Assembly: GCF_022751215.1 (NCBI RefSeq)
Contig: NZ_JAICDG010000002.1
Location: 1,922,001 to 1,986,000, forward strand
Direction: 5' to 3'
Length of the DNA stretch: 64,000 bases
DNA from: Actinomadura terrae
GTDB taxonomy: Bacteria; Actinomycetota; Actinomycetes; Streptosporangiales; Streptosporangiaceae
The notes beneath the pieces are model-generated. The model was not told the origin of the DNA, searched no databases, and was given only the letters and a program-made list of their open reading frames with translations. A program made the position numbers and the translations under genes. Every line of letters starts with the position of its first letter. Position 1 is the stretch's first letter. Positions 9,104 through 17,315 of the stretch are shown here, piece after piece.

Positions 9104-11224
9104 TCATTTATCCGGACGGATGTCACCGCCCGACATGACCGGGTCACCGTCGGGGACGAGGTCGAGGCCCGTCTGGGACGCCAGGAACGACAGGGTGTCG
9201 GTCATCAGGTCGACCGACCGGCTCACCGACCGGGCCGAGTGCCCGACCTCCGCCTCGTCGCGCAGCAGGACCGGCGCGTCCGACGCGGTCGCGTGCTGGA
9301 GCGCGGCGCACATCTTGCGGGCGTGCAGCGGGTCGACGCGGGTGTCGCTGCCGAACGTCGTGAACAGCGTGGCCGGGTAGGCCGTTCCGGCGTGGACGTG
9401 GTGGTAGGGGGAGTAGCCGATCAGCCAGCCGAACTCCTCGGGGTCCTCGGCCGTCCCGTACTCGTCGTTCCAGGTCTGGCCGAGGCCGAACCGCTCGTAG
9501 CGGACCATGTCGAGCAGCGGCGCCGAGCAGACGACCGCCCGGTACAGCTCGGGGCGCTGGGTGAGCGCGGCGCCGACCAGCAGGCCCCCGTTCGAGCCGC
9601 CGGAGATCGCGAGGCGGGACGGGGTGGTCAGCCCGTCGGCGATCAGCTTCTCGGCGGCGGCGTGGAAGTCGTCGAAGACGCATCGCTTACGGTCGCGCAT
9701 GCCCGCGCGGTGCCACTCCTCGCCCTCCTCCGACCCGCCGCGCAGGTTCGCGACCGCGTACACGCCGCCCGCCTCGACCCACGCGAGGATGCTCGCCGAG
9801 TACGCGGGGGTGAGCGAGATGTTGAAGCCGCCGTAGCCGTACAGGATCGCCGGGCGCGGCCCCGAGACGCCGGGCCGCGAGGCCACGAGCATCCGCACTT
9901 GCGTGCCGTCCGCCGAGGCGTAGCTGATCTGGCGGGTCTCGATCTCGGGGACGTCGACCGTCCCCGGCGCGGACGCCCACAGCGTCGTCTCCCCGGTGCG
10001 CGCGTCGTAGCGCAGCACCGAGGCGGGCGTGACGTGGTCGGTGTAGCCGAACCACGCCTCGTGCCCGCCCTCCGGACGCTCGATGATCCCGCCGATCGAG
10101 CCCAGCCCGGGCAGCGGGACCGCGCCGATCCGCTCGCCCGTCTCCAGGTCGTGGACGGTGATCTCGCTGATCGCGTGCCGCGTCCACCCCGCCAGCAGCA
10201 CGGGCCGGTCGAGATCGTCCAAGATCGCGAAGTCGCTCAGCACGGCCTCGGGGTCCTCGGGGATCAGGTCGCGCCACGTCTCGTACGAGGGGTCGGACGG
10301 GTCGGTCACGCACAGCCGTGAGCGTGGCGCGTCGCGGTCGGTGAAGACGTAGGCGCGCCCGTCGCGCCCGACATACAGGCCGGTCTCCGCGTCCACGCCC
10401 TCCTGGACGACCCGCAGCGCGGGCCGCTCCAGCGGCGACGCGGACAGGTCCGCGATCCACAGGTCGTTGCGCGGCGAGGTCCCCTGGGACGAGGACAGCG
10501 TCAGCCAGCGCCCGTCGCGGCTCACCCCGACCCCGTAGTAGTCGGTCTTGTCGCGCCCCTCGCCGAAGATCAGCACATCGTCGGTGTCGGGGTCGGTGCC
10601 GACCCGGTGCAGGTAGACGCGGCGGTGGTACTGCTCCTCGCCGTCCGGGACGTCCCCCGCCGGGAGCCGCCGCACGTAGTAGTACGCCTCCCCGCCCGGC
10701 AGCCACGCCACCGAGGAGTCGCGGGCGCGGTCGATCGGGCCCTCGACCCGCTCGCCGGTCGCGATGTCCATGACGTAGAGCAGGGACTCCTCGTCGCCGC
10801 CGGTCGACACCTTGTAGGCGAGGCGGCGGCCCTCCTTGTCGGGGCGCCAGCCGTCCAGGGTGGTGGTGCCCGCCGGGTCCAGCGCCATGGGGTCCACCAG
10901 GGCGCGCTCGGCGCCGTCCGCGCCCACCGTGTACAGGACGGGGTGCTCCTGACCTGCCGTCCGGCGGGTGAAGAACCGCCGCCCGTCCCGCCACACCGGC
11001 GATCCGACGCTCCCGGCGCCCAGCAGCTCGGCGAGCCGCCGCCGCAGCGCCTCGCGTCCCGGCAGGACGTCGGTGACCTTGTGGAACAGCTCGTCCTGCG
11101 CGGCGAGCCACCGCCTCGTCGCCTCGTCGTCGGCGTCCTCCAGCCAGCGGTAGGGGTCGGTGACCCGGTGACCGTGGATCTCCTCGACGATGTCCTCGCG
11201 GCGCGCGGGCGGATACGGCGTCAT
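9104..11224 (-). CDS. Prolyl oligopeptidase family (S9) serine peptidase
   Basis: 706-aa two-domain peptidase: N-terminal seven-bladed propeller (about residues 60-400) and C-terminal alpha/beta hydrolase. The nucleophile lies in AISGGSNGG, the acid in GSDTRVDPLH, and the His in EAEVGHSARS. No signal peptide, so cytoplasmic; cleaves short peptides after Pro or basic residues, specificity unknown. I start at ATG 11224 (MTPYPPARREDIVEEIHG), which aligns with the family N-terminus; an open extension to 11305 lacks a ribosome site. The start has a -10-like TACAGT exactly 6 nt upstream and no Shine-Dalgarno, suggesting a leaderless mRNA. The methyltransferase gene follows 12 nt downstream. Confidence 0.9.
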   Translation of the reverse strand: MTPYPPARREDIVEEIHGHRVTDPYRWLEDADDEATRRWLAAQDELFHKVTDVLPGREALRRRLAELLGAGSVGSPVWRDGRRFFTRRTAGQEHPVLYTVGADGAERALVDPMALDPAGTTTLDGWRPDKEGRRLAYKVSTGGDEESLLYVMDIATGERVEGPIDRARDSSVAWLPGGEAYYYVRRLPAGDVPDGEEQYHRRVYLHRVGTDPDTDDVLIFGEGRDKTDYYGVGVSRDGRWLTLSSSQGTSPRNDLWIADLSASPLERPALRVVQEGVDAETGLYVGRDGRAYVFTDRDAPRSRLCVTDPSDPSYETWRDLIPEDPEAVLSDFAILDDLDRPVLLAGWTRHAISEITVHDLETGERIGAVPLPGLGSIGGIIERPEGGHEAWFGYTDHVTPASVLRYDARTGETTLWASAPGTVDVPEIETRQISYASADGTQVRMLVASRPGVSGPRPAILYGYGGFNISLTPAYSASILAWVEAGGVYAVANLRGGSEEGEEWHRAGMRDRKRCVFDDFHAAAEKLIADGLTTPSRLAISGGSNGGLLVGAALTQRPELYRAVVCSAPLLDMVRYERFGLGQTWNDEYGTAEDPEEFGWLIGYSPYHHVHAGTAYPATLFTTFGSDTRVDPLHARKMCAALQHATASDAPVLLRDEAEVGHSARSVSRSVDLMTDTLSFLASQTGLDLVPDGDPVMSGGDIRPDK

Positions 11225-11230
11225 GGATGC

Positions 11231-11236
11231 ACTGTA
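11231..11236 (-). promoter_or_regulatory. Leaderless -10 element (TACAGT) of S9 peptidase
   Basis: TACAGT on the minus strand ends 6 nt before the ATG at 11224; no Shine-Dalgarno is visible. No clear -35 hexamer. Confidence 0.4.
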
Positions 11237-11435
11237 TTGCCCGTGATGGGGCGAACCGGACCGGCCGCCGCGCGCGGCCGGAAACACCCGGAGGGCCGTC
11301 CCCACAGCGGTTTCCGAAGCCCCGGGGCGTGTTTTTGCGTTCGATCACGCACGTGGTGGGGGATTATTGGGGTAGCGGACAGGCTCCTCAGACGCCACAC
11401 TGATGCCGGGTCGGTTCGCCCCTGAGGAGGACCTC

Positions 11436-11669
11436 ATGGCGAGTGCGCAGGTGCCGGAGACAATAATCGGGCCTCGGTGGGAGGCGCGCTCAGCCGCGCC
11501 CGCCGAGGCCAACGGAACGCACTATCCCCGAACGCATCGCCCCAGAACCAGGGCCCGTCCTCCCAGGACGCTGCCTCCCAGGACGCTGCCTGCCGCGACA
11601 CGGCTTGCCGGCGAGCGGTCTCTCAGCACGCGGCGTGCCGCGTACCGGCGCGCGGCGGAGGGCGTCTGA
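11436..11669 (+). CDS. Small basic protein translationally coupled to HNH gene
   Basis: Candidate 77-aa protein, not recognised. Support: a strong GAGGAGG ribosome site 6 nt before ATG 11436, and its stop overlaps the HNH start as TGATG at 11667-11671. Against: codon bias is weaker than in neighbours, and the middle contains a 15-bp duplicated unit giving Pro/Arg/Thr-rich sequence. The product is very basic (about 16 Arg). It could be a genuine small protein or a leader peptide that couples translation into the HNH gene. Confidence 0.4.
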   Translation: MASAQVPETIIGPRWEARSAAPAEANGTHYPRTHRPRTRARPPRTLPPRTLPAATRLAGERSLSTRRAAYRRAAEGV

Positions 11670-12178
11670 TGCGACAGGTCCTCCTGCTGAACGCGACATA
11701 CGAACCGCTCACCACGCTCCCGCTGAGGCGGGCCGTCTGCCTCGTGCTCCGGGAGAAGGCGGAGATCGTCCACCACGACACCTCCGGCGCCGTGCTGCAC
11801 TCGGCGACGATGACCGTCGACGTCCCCTCCGTCATCCGGCTCCGCCGCTACGTGCGGATCCCGTTCCGCACCCGCGTCCCGCTCACCCGCGCCGCCCTGA
11901 TGCGCCGCGACAGCTTCCGCTGCGTCTACTGCGGCCGCCGCGCCGAGACGATCGACCACGTCCACCCGCGCAGCCGGGGCGGCAAGCACGTCTGGGAGAA
12001 CTGCGTCGCGTCCTGCATGACCTGCAACCACCGCAAGGCCGACCGCCTGCTGGAGGAGCTGGGCTGGACGCTCAGCATCACCCCCGGCGTGCCCCGAGGC
12101 GCCCACTGGCGGCTCATCGGCATCGTCCACGACGGCGACCCCCAGTGGGCCGCCTACGTGTCCGAACCGGCCGCCTGA
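11669..12178 (+). CDS. HNH endonuclease-family protein
   Basis: 169 aa. A beta-rich N-terminal domain (MRQVLLLNATYEPLTTLPLR) is followed by an HNH nuclease domain: zinc-binding pairs C85/C88 and C116/C119, the catalytic D96-H97 in TIDHVHPRSRGG, N111 and H121. This domain order is typical of a chromosomal family conserved in actinomycetes; it is not part of an obvious restriction system here. ATG at 11669 behind GGAGGG. Its start overlaps the stop of the small upstream frame. Function probably in nucleic-acid processing; the target is unknown. Confidence 0.88.
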   Translation: MRQVLLLNATYEPLTTLPLRRAVCLVLREKAEIVHHDTSGAVLHSATMTVDVPSVIRLRRYVRIPFRTRVPLTRAALMRRDSFRCVYCGRRAETIDHVHPRSRGGKHVWENCVASCMTCNHRKADRLLEELGWTLSITPGVPRGAHWRLIGIVHDGDPQWAAYVSEPAA

Positions 12179-12202
12179 CCGCCCTTTCCCCGGCGGGGGC
12201 CG

Positions 12203-12208
12203 TATCCT
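12203..12208 (+). promoter_or_regulatory. Leaderless -10 element (TATCCT)
   Basis: TATCCT lies exactly 6 nt before the GTG at 12215; no Shine-Dalgarno. Good leaderless geometry. Confidence 0.45.
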
Positions 12209-12214
12209 GGGCTC

Positions 12215-12430
12215 GTGCCACGCTACGACTACCGCTGCCGCGCGTGCGGGTCCACCTTCGAGGTCTCCCGCCCGATGATCAACGCCTCCGATCCGGCGCC
12301 GTGCCCGGAGGGCCACGACGACACGGTGAAGCTGCTGTCCACGGTCGCCGTCATGGGCGGGGCGGGGGCCCGCAGGCCCGCGCCGCCGTCCGGGGGCGGG
12401 GGCTGCTGCGGCGGCGCCTGCTGCTCCTGA
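12215..12430 (+). CDS. FmdB-type zinc-ribbon protein
   Basis: 71-aa protein with an N-terminal FmdB regulatory zinc ribbon: MPRYDYRCRACG with C8 and C11, then C30 and H34 as the second metal-binding pair. The C-terminal tail is Gly/Pro-rich and ends CCGGACC, adding four cysteines. Such small proteins are widespread and of unknown role, with proposed regulatory or metal functions. GTG start with leaderless promoter geometry, 36 nt after the HNH gene. Confidence 0.85.
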   Translation: MPRYDYRCRACGSTFEVSRPMINASDPAPCPEGHDDTVKLLSTVAVMGGAGARRPAPPSGGGGCCGGACCS

Positions 12431-12449
12431 CGCCGCCGCCCCCGCCGGA

Positions 12450-14309
12450 TCAGCCCAGCCCGTCGAGCTGGGAGACGTCGCGGGCCGCGCCGGTCGAGGC
12501 CGAGGTGGCCATCGCGGCGTAGGCCCGCAGCGCCGCGCTGACCGGGCGCTGCCGGTCGCGCGGCCGGTAGCCGCCGAGGTCGGCCAGCAGCTTCGCGCGG
12601 CGGGCCTCCAGCTCGTCGGCCGGGACGTCCAGCTCCAGCGTCCGGTTCGGGATGTCGATCACGATGCGGTCGCCGTCCTCGACGAGGGCGATGATCCCGC
12701 CGCCCGCCGCCTCGGGCGAGGCGTGCCCGATCGACAGCCCGGACGTGCCGCCGGAGAACCGCCCGTCGGTGATCAGCGCGCACTCCTTGCCGAGCCCCCG
12801 GCCCTTGAGGAAGCTCGTCGGGTACAGCATCTCCTGCATGCCGGGGCCGCCCTTCGGGCCCTCGTAGCGGATCACGACGACGTCGCCCGCCTTGATCCGG
12901 CCGCCGAGGATGCCCTCGACGGCGTCGTCCTGGCTCTCGAAGACGACGGCGGGTCCGGCGAAGGTCCACAGTTCCTCGTCCACCCCGGCGGTCTTCACGA
13001 TCGCGCCGTCGGGGGCGATGTTGCCGCGCAGCACGGCGAGGCCGCCGTCGGCGGTGTAGGCGTGCTCGGCGTCGCGGATGCAGCCCTGCTCGCGGTCGAG
13101 GTCGAGGCTCTCCCAGCGGGCGCTCTGGCTGAACGCGGAGGTCGTGCGGACGCCGCCGGGCGCCGCGTGGAACAGCTCCACGGCCTCGGGCAGGACGCCG
13201 GGGGAGCGCACGTCCCACTTGCCGAGGAACTCCTCCAGGGACGCGGAGTGGACGGAGTGGGTGGCCTTGTGCAGCAGCCCGGCGCGGTGCAGCTCGCCGA
13301 GCAGCGCGGGGATGCCGCCGGCGCGGTGGCAGTCCTCGACGTGGTACTTGCCGGTGGCCGGGGCGAGCTTGCAGATGCAGGGGACGCGGCGCGACAGCTC
13401 GTCGATCTCGGTGAGGCCGAAGTCGACGCCGCCCTCGTAGGCCGCCGCGAGCAGGTGCAGGATCGTGTTGGTCGAGCCGCCCATGGCGATGTCGAGCACC
13501 ATCGCGTTCTCGAACGCCTCGCGGGTGGCGATGCTCAGCGGCAGCACGGACTCGTCGTCGCCGTCGTAGTAGCGGTGCGCGACCTCGACCACGGTGCGGC
13601 CCGCGTCCTCGTAGAGGCGGCGGCGGGCGGTGTGGGTGGCGAGCACGGTGCCGTTGCCGGGCAGCGCGAGCCCGATCGCCTCGGTGAGGCAGTTCATGGA
13701 GTTGGCGGTGAACATGCCCGAGCAGGACCCGCAGGTCGGGCAGGCGCTCTCCTCCATGGCCAGCAGCGTCTCCTCGGCGACCGAGTCGTCGGCGGAGGCG
13801 ATGATCGGATCGATCAGGTCGAGCTTGTGGCCGCCCATGACGCCCTCGACGGGCTTGCCGGCCTCCATCGGCCCGCCGGAGACGAACACGGTGGGGATGT
13901 TCAGCCGCAGCGCCGCCAGCAGCATGCCGGGCGTGATCTTGTCGCAGTTGGAGACGCAGACCAGCGCGTCGGCCTGGTGCGCGTTGACCATGTACTCGAT
14001 GGCGTCGGCGATCACCTCGCGGGACGGCAGCGAGTACAGCATGCCGTCGTGGCCCATGGCGATGCCGTCGTCCACGGCGATCGTGTTGAACTCGCGGGGG
14101 ACGCCCCCGGCCTCGCGGACGGCGCCCGCGACGACCTTGCCGACCTCGTCGAGGTGGACGTGGCCGGGCACGAACTGGGTGAAGCTGTTGGCGACCGCGA
14201 CGATCGGCTTGCCGAAGTCCTCGCGCTGGACGCCGCTGGCCCGCATGAGCGCGCGGGCGCCCGCCATGTTCCTGCCGTGGGTGACCGTGCGTGACCTGAG
14301 GGCGGGCAT
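12450..14309 (-). CDS. ilvD: Dihydroxy-acid dehydratase
   Basis: Fe-S dehydratase of valine, isoleucine and pantothenate biosynthesis: converts 2,3-dihydroxy-isovalerate or -methylvalerate to the 2-oxo acid. 619 aa, collinear with the E. coli enzyme: THGRNMAGARAL, NSFTQFVPGHVH, CDKITPGM (C122) and CPTCGSCSGMF (C190-F200). ATG at 14309 behind GGAGAGG; an open extension to 14456 is not coding and runs through two hairpins. It stands alone among biosynthesis genes and converges with the FmdB-like gene. The paired palindromes 110-150 bp upstream may be operators. Confidence 0.97.
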   Translation of the reverse strand: MPALRSRTVTHGRNMAGARALMRASGVQREDFGKPIVAVANSFTQFVPGHVHLDEVGKVVAGAVREAGGVPREFNTIAVDDGIAMGHDGMLYSLPSREVIADAIEYMVNAHQADALVCVSNCDKITPGMLLAALRLNIPTVFVSGGPMEAGKPVEGVMGGHKLDLIDPIIASADDSVAEETLLAMEESACPTCGSCSGMFTANSMNCLTEAIGLALPGNGTVLATHTARRRLYEDAGRTVVEVAHRYYDGDDESVLPLSIATREAFENAMVLDIAMGGSTNTILHLLAAAYEGGVDFGLTEIDELSRRVPCICKLAPATGKYHVEDCHRAGGIPALLGELHRAGLLHKATHSVHSASLEEFLGKWDVRSPGVLPEAVELFHAAPGGVRTTSAFSQSARWESLDLDREQGCIRDAEHAYTADGGLAVLRGNIAPDGAIVKTAGVDEELWTFAGPAVVFESQDDAVEGILGGRIKAGDVVVIRYEGPKGGPGMQEMLYPTSFLKGRGLGKECALITDGRFSGGTSGLSIGHASPEAAGGGIIALVEDGDRIVIDIPNRTLELDVPADELEARRAKLLADLGGYRPRDRQRPVSAALRAYAAMATSASTGAARDVSQLDGLG

Positions 14310-14420
14310 CTCGGACCTCTCCAACCTGTTCCAGACCTGTGACGTGCCGTGACACCGATCGTACGTCCGCCGCCGCGCCGGTCGGGCGGTTCGGGCGGAG
14401 GTCCGGGGTGCGCACCTGAA

Positions 14421-14455
14421 CGGACGCGGTGTCCGCTTAATGGACGGGGCGTCCA
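14421..14455. promoter_or_regulatory. Paired palindromes upstream of ilvD
   Basis: CGGAC-N5-GTCCG (14421-14435) and TGGAC-N5-GTCCA (14441-14455), centres exactly 20 bp apart, which is two helical turns. Located 112-146 bp upstream of the ilvD start. The geometry suits cooperative binding of a dimeric regulator; the protein is unknown. Confidence 0.45.
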
Positions 14456-14611
14456 CCTGAGGGGGCGTTTCCGCAGCGGCGGATCGCGGCGCTGCCGGGC
14501 CGGCTCAGCGGAGGTCGCGCGAGCACCGGCCGGTTCCCCATCGTACTCGGGGACGGCACGAATGGAGCAGTGGTGAGGGAGGCGGCCCCGGGGAAGGCTG
14601 GGCCGCCCGTT

Positions 14612-14665
14612 CCGTACTCAGTTGAGCTGCCGTGCTCAGTAGAGCTGCCGTACTCAGTCGAGCAG
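14612..14665. repeat. 18-bp tandem repeat, three copies
   Basis: Units CCGTACTCAGTTGAGCTG (14612-14629), CCGTGCTCAGTAGAGCTG (14630-14647) and CCGTACTCAGTCGAGCAG (14648-14665). They end 7 nt before the stop codon of the NERD gene. Confidence 0.85.
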
Positions 14666-14672
14666 GGTCCTG

Positions 14673-15638
14673 TCACTCGGGGTACTTGGGCGGGAGCGCC
14701 TGCTCGGCCGCCGTGAAGATCCGCTGGACGTCGGTCTCGGTGAGGATCTTCGGACGGCGCCGCAGGTAGGCGCGTGCCCGGTTGCCGGCGTAGACGTCCA
14801 CGTCCCGTACCCGCATGACCTTCCACGGGATGGACGGGCCGTAGATCGCCACCGACGGCTGCACCGGCACCTCGAAGCCGACCCGTCCGCCGATGATCCG
14901 GCTGGCCTGCTCGGCCTCCCAGCGCGCCTCGTCCAGGCGGTCCTTCTTGTTGAAGGGGCCGTGGAAGAGCTTGAGGTGGGACTGGGTGCGCACCGGCAGG
15001 CGCTTGTCCCACTTCTCGGAGTCGATGGCGTAGACGCCGCTGGGGCCGATAACCAGGTGGTCGATCCGGCCGTCGCTGACACCCTCGTCGTCGCGGGGCA
15101 CGGCGCGCGCGTGCAGCACCAGGTACCCGTTGCGCTGGAGCGACCTCAGCTGCTTCTCGGTGCGCCGTTCGGCGGCCGAGGACTTCTTCCAGGCCGCGAC
15201 GCTGGAGTCCTTGCGGGAGGTGCGGACGGAGTCGACCAGGACCACCAGGACCGCCGCGGCGATGCCGAGCCGGACACCGAGAGCGACCGACAGCACGGCG
15301 CCGACGACGATCGCGATGCCGATCCGCCACATCCACTGGCGGATCTGCGGGTCGCCGAGCAGTGCCCCGGCCGCTCGCGGCCCCTCCGCGTCCCGCGCCG
15401 CCGTCTCCTCCGGCACCGTCTCCTCGGCCGTGATCCGTGTCGCGTCCTGCGCTGTGTCCTGGTCCGGGTCCTGCGCCGGGTCCTGCACGGTGGCCTGCGC
15501 TGATTCGTCCGCCGATTCGTCCGCCGACTCGCGCAGCGGATTCACCGGAGCCTCGTGCCGGTGTTCACGTGTCTCCTCCGACTCTTCCCGAGGCCGGCCC
15601 CGGGCCCCCTGCCCTTTGCCCCGCTCCGTGATCGCCAT
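14673..15638 (-). CDS. NERD-domain membrane protein
   Basis: About 321 aa. The first ~85 residues are charged and repetitive (ESADESADESAQ, then QDPAQDPDQDTAQDATR). Two hydrophobic helices follow (WRIGIAIVVGAVLSVALG and LGIAAAVLVVLVDSV), then a nuclease-related domain: GYLVLHARAVPRDDEGVSDGRIDHLVIGPSGVYAIDSEKW, with the restriction-enzyme-like acidic and Lys residues (D, D...S-E-K). Role unknown; NERD proteins are proposed to process DNA. I choose ATG 15638 with GGAG 8 nt ahead; ATG 15674 is an alternative. Confidence 0.82.
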   Translation of the reverse strand: MAITERGKGQGARGRPREESEETREHRHEAPVNPLRESADESADESAQATVQDPAQDPDQDTAQDATRITAEETVPEETAARDAEGPRAAGALLGDPQIRQWMWRIGIAIVVGAVLSVALGVRLGIAAAVLVVLVDSVRTSRKDSSVAAWKKSSAAERRTEKQLRSLQRNGYLVLHARAVPRDDEGVSDGRIDHLVIGPSGVYAIDSEKWDKRLPVRTQSHLKLFHGPFNKKDRLDEARWEAEQASRIIGGRVGFEVPVQPSVAIYGPSIPWKVMRVRDVDVYAGNRARAYLRRRPKILTETDVQRIFTAAEQALPPKYPE

Positions 15639-15778
15639 GAGTGACGCTCCGTATTCCTTTCCCATCAGGGGCATGATCCTCCGTGCGCAGAGTAATCATT
15701 CCGAAGGTTGGCGACTAGTCATGCCGGGTTAATACTTATGTCGCCATCGGTAGGTGATTCACTGCCGTCGCGGACGGG

Positions 15779-15788
15779 TACCATGGTA
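15779..15788. promoter_or_regulatory. Perfect 10-bp palindrome TACCATGGTA
   Basis: Lies in an unusually AT-rich stretch (about 15690-15810) between the divergent NERD and amidase genes. A possible regulator site; nothing more can be said. Confidence 0.25.
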
Positions 15789-15853
15789 TTCATTTTCCTG
15801 TAGTCCGGATACCGGCGGCGGCGGGCGAGATGCCTGCCTTTGCCGCGCGGCCT

Positions 15854-15882
15854 TTGCCGCCCGGCGGCCCGGCGTCTAGCGT
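15854..15882 (+). promoter_or_regulatory. Promoter of amidase-malQ operon
   Basis: TTGCCG (15854-15859), 17-nt spacer, TAGCGT (15877-15882), then 8 nt to the GTG at 15891. No Shine-Dalgarno, so the transcript is probably leaderless or nearly so. Confidence 0.55.
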
Positions 15883-15890
15883 TCGCCGAT

Positions 15891-17315
15891 GTGACACATA
15901 CCCATGACCTCAGCGTCATACGGATGGCCGCCGCCGTTCGATCCGGCGAGCTCTCGCCGGTCGAGCTCGCCGACCACTACCTCGACCGCATCGAGCGGCT
16001 CGACCCGCGGGTGGGCGCCTTCGTGACGGTGACCGCCGACCTGGCCCGCGACCAGGCGCGGCGGGCGGAGAAGGCGGTGGCGGACGCGCCGGACCCGGCC
16101 GCGCTGCCGCCGCTGCACGGCGTCCCGGTGCCGGTCAAGGACCTGAACATGGTCGCGGGCGTCCGGGCCGCGTTCGGGTCGGCCGCGTTCGCCGATCTGA
16201 CGGGTTTCGCCGACGACCACATCGTGACCGTGCTGCGCCGCGCGGGTTCGGTGCTGCTCGGCAAGACCGCGACGCCCGAATTCGGGCTGCCCTGTTACAC
16301 CGAAGGGGACGTGTCGCCTCCCACGCGGACGCCGTGGGACCTCACCCGGTCGGCGGGCGGTTCGAGCGGCGGCGCGGCCGCCGCGGTGGCCGCCGGGCTG
16401 GCCCCGGTGGCGCAGGGCAGCGACGGCGGCGGCTCGATCCGCATCCCGGCCAGCGCGTGCGGCCTGTTCGGGATCAAGCCCACCCGGGGCCGGATCTCGC
16501 AGGGGCCGCTCAAGGCCGACCTCTTCGGGCTGGCCACGAACGGCCCCCTCGCGCGCACGGTCCGGGACGCGGCGCTCCTGCTGGACGTGATGGCGGGCCC
16601 GGTCCCCGGCGACCTCTACACGGCGCCGCCAGTGGAGGGAACGTTCCTTTCCTACGCCGACCGGCCGCCGGGGCGGTTGCGCGTCGCGCGGAGCCGCACG
16701 CCCGCCGTGCCCGGCGTCGAGGTCCACCCGGACTGCGTCGCCGCCTACGACGAGGCGTCCGCGCTGCTGGAGGAGCTGGGCCACGAGGTCGTGGAGCTGC
16801 CGCCGGTGCTCGGCGCCGACCTCGTCCCGCACTTCGAACTGCTGTGGGGCGTGATGGCGACGCTGACGCCCGTCCAGGAGGAGCGCGAGCACCTGCTCCA
16901 GCCGCTCACCCGCTGGCTGCGCGAGCGCGGGCGCGCGACGACGGCGACGCAGGTGTTCCAGGCGCACGCCGCGTTGCAGAGCGCGCTGCGCACCGCGTTC
17001 CCCGTGATGGACGAGTTCGACGCGATCCTGCACCCCACGCTGGCCCGGCCGCCCGTCCCCATCGGCCACTTCCATGATCAAGAACCCGAGGAGAACTTCC
17101 GCCGCCAGACGCAATTCACGCCGTTCGCGGCCGCGTACAACATCTCGGGGCAGCCCGCCGTCAACGTGCCACTTCATCAGAATGCGGAGGGACTCCCGAT
17201 CGGGATCATGCTGGCCGGACGGTTGGGCGGCGAGGGAACGCTGATCTCGCTTTCCGCCCAGATTGAGGAAGCTCGTCCCTGGATCAGGCGCAAGCCTGCT
17301 ATCTGGCATGACTAA
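15891..17315 (+). CDS. Amidase signature family enzyme
   Basis: 474-aa amidase. The Ser-cisSer-Lys centre is visible: Lys in VPVPVKDLNM, and the Gly/Ser-rich signature RSAGGSSGGAAAAVAAGLAP followed by GSDGGGSIRIPA. It hydrolyses an unknown amide. GTG 15891 (MTHTHDLSVIRM) is chosen because homologous amidases start close to this point and a promoter sits immediately before it; a TTG at 15840 is in frame but would lie inside the promoter. Its stop overlaps the malQ start by 8 nt, so translation is coupled. Confidence 0.88.
   Translation: MTHTHDLSVIRMAAAVRSGELSPVELADHYLDRIERLDPRVGAFVTVTADLARDQARRAEKAVADAPDPAALPPLHGVPVPVKDLNMVAGVRAAFGSAAFADLTGFADDHIVTVLRRAGSVLLGKTATPEFGLPCYTEGDVSPPTRTPWDLTRSAGGSSGGAAAAVAAGLAPVAQGSDGGGSIRIPASACGLFGIKPTRGRISQGPLKADLFGLATNGPLARTVRDAALLLDVMAGPVPGDLYTAPPVEGTFLSYADRPPGRLRVARSRTPAVPGVEVHPDCVAAYDEASALLEELGHEVVELPPVLGADLVPHFELLWGVMATLTPVQEEREHLLQPLTRWLRERGRATTATQVFQAHAALQSALRTAFPVMDEFDAILHPTLARPPVPIGHFHDQEPEENFRRQTQFTPFAAAYNISGQPAVNVPLHQNAEGLPIGIMLAGRLGGEGTLISLSAQIEEARPWIRRKPAIWHD

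Larger units (their letters stand above)
14310..14672. other. 363-nt intergenic region upstream of ilvD
   Basis: No gene. Holds two evenly spaced palindromes (14421-14455) and three copies of an 18-bp repeat (14612-14665) next to the end of the NERD gene. Confidence 0.75.

Noticed and set aside
14310..14456. N-terminal extension of IlvD
   Set aside because: It would run through paired palindromes, and the E. coli-like N-terminus begins at 14309.
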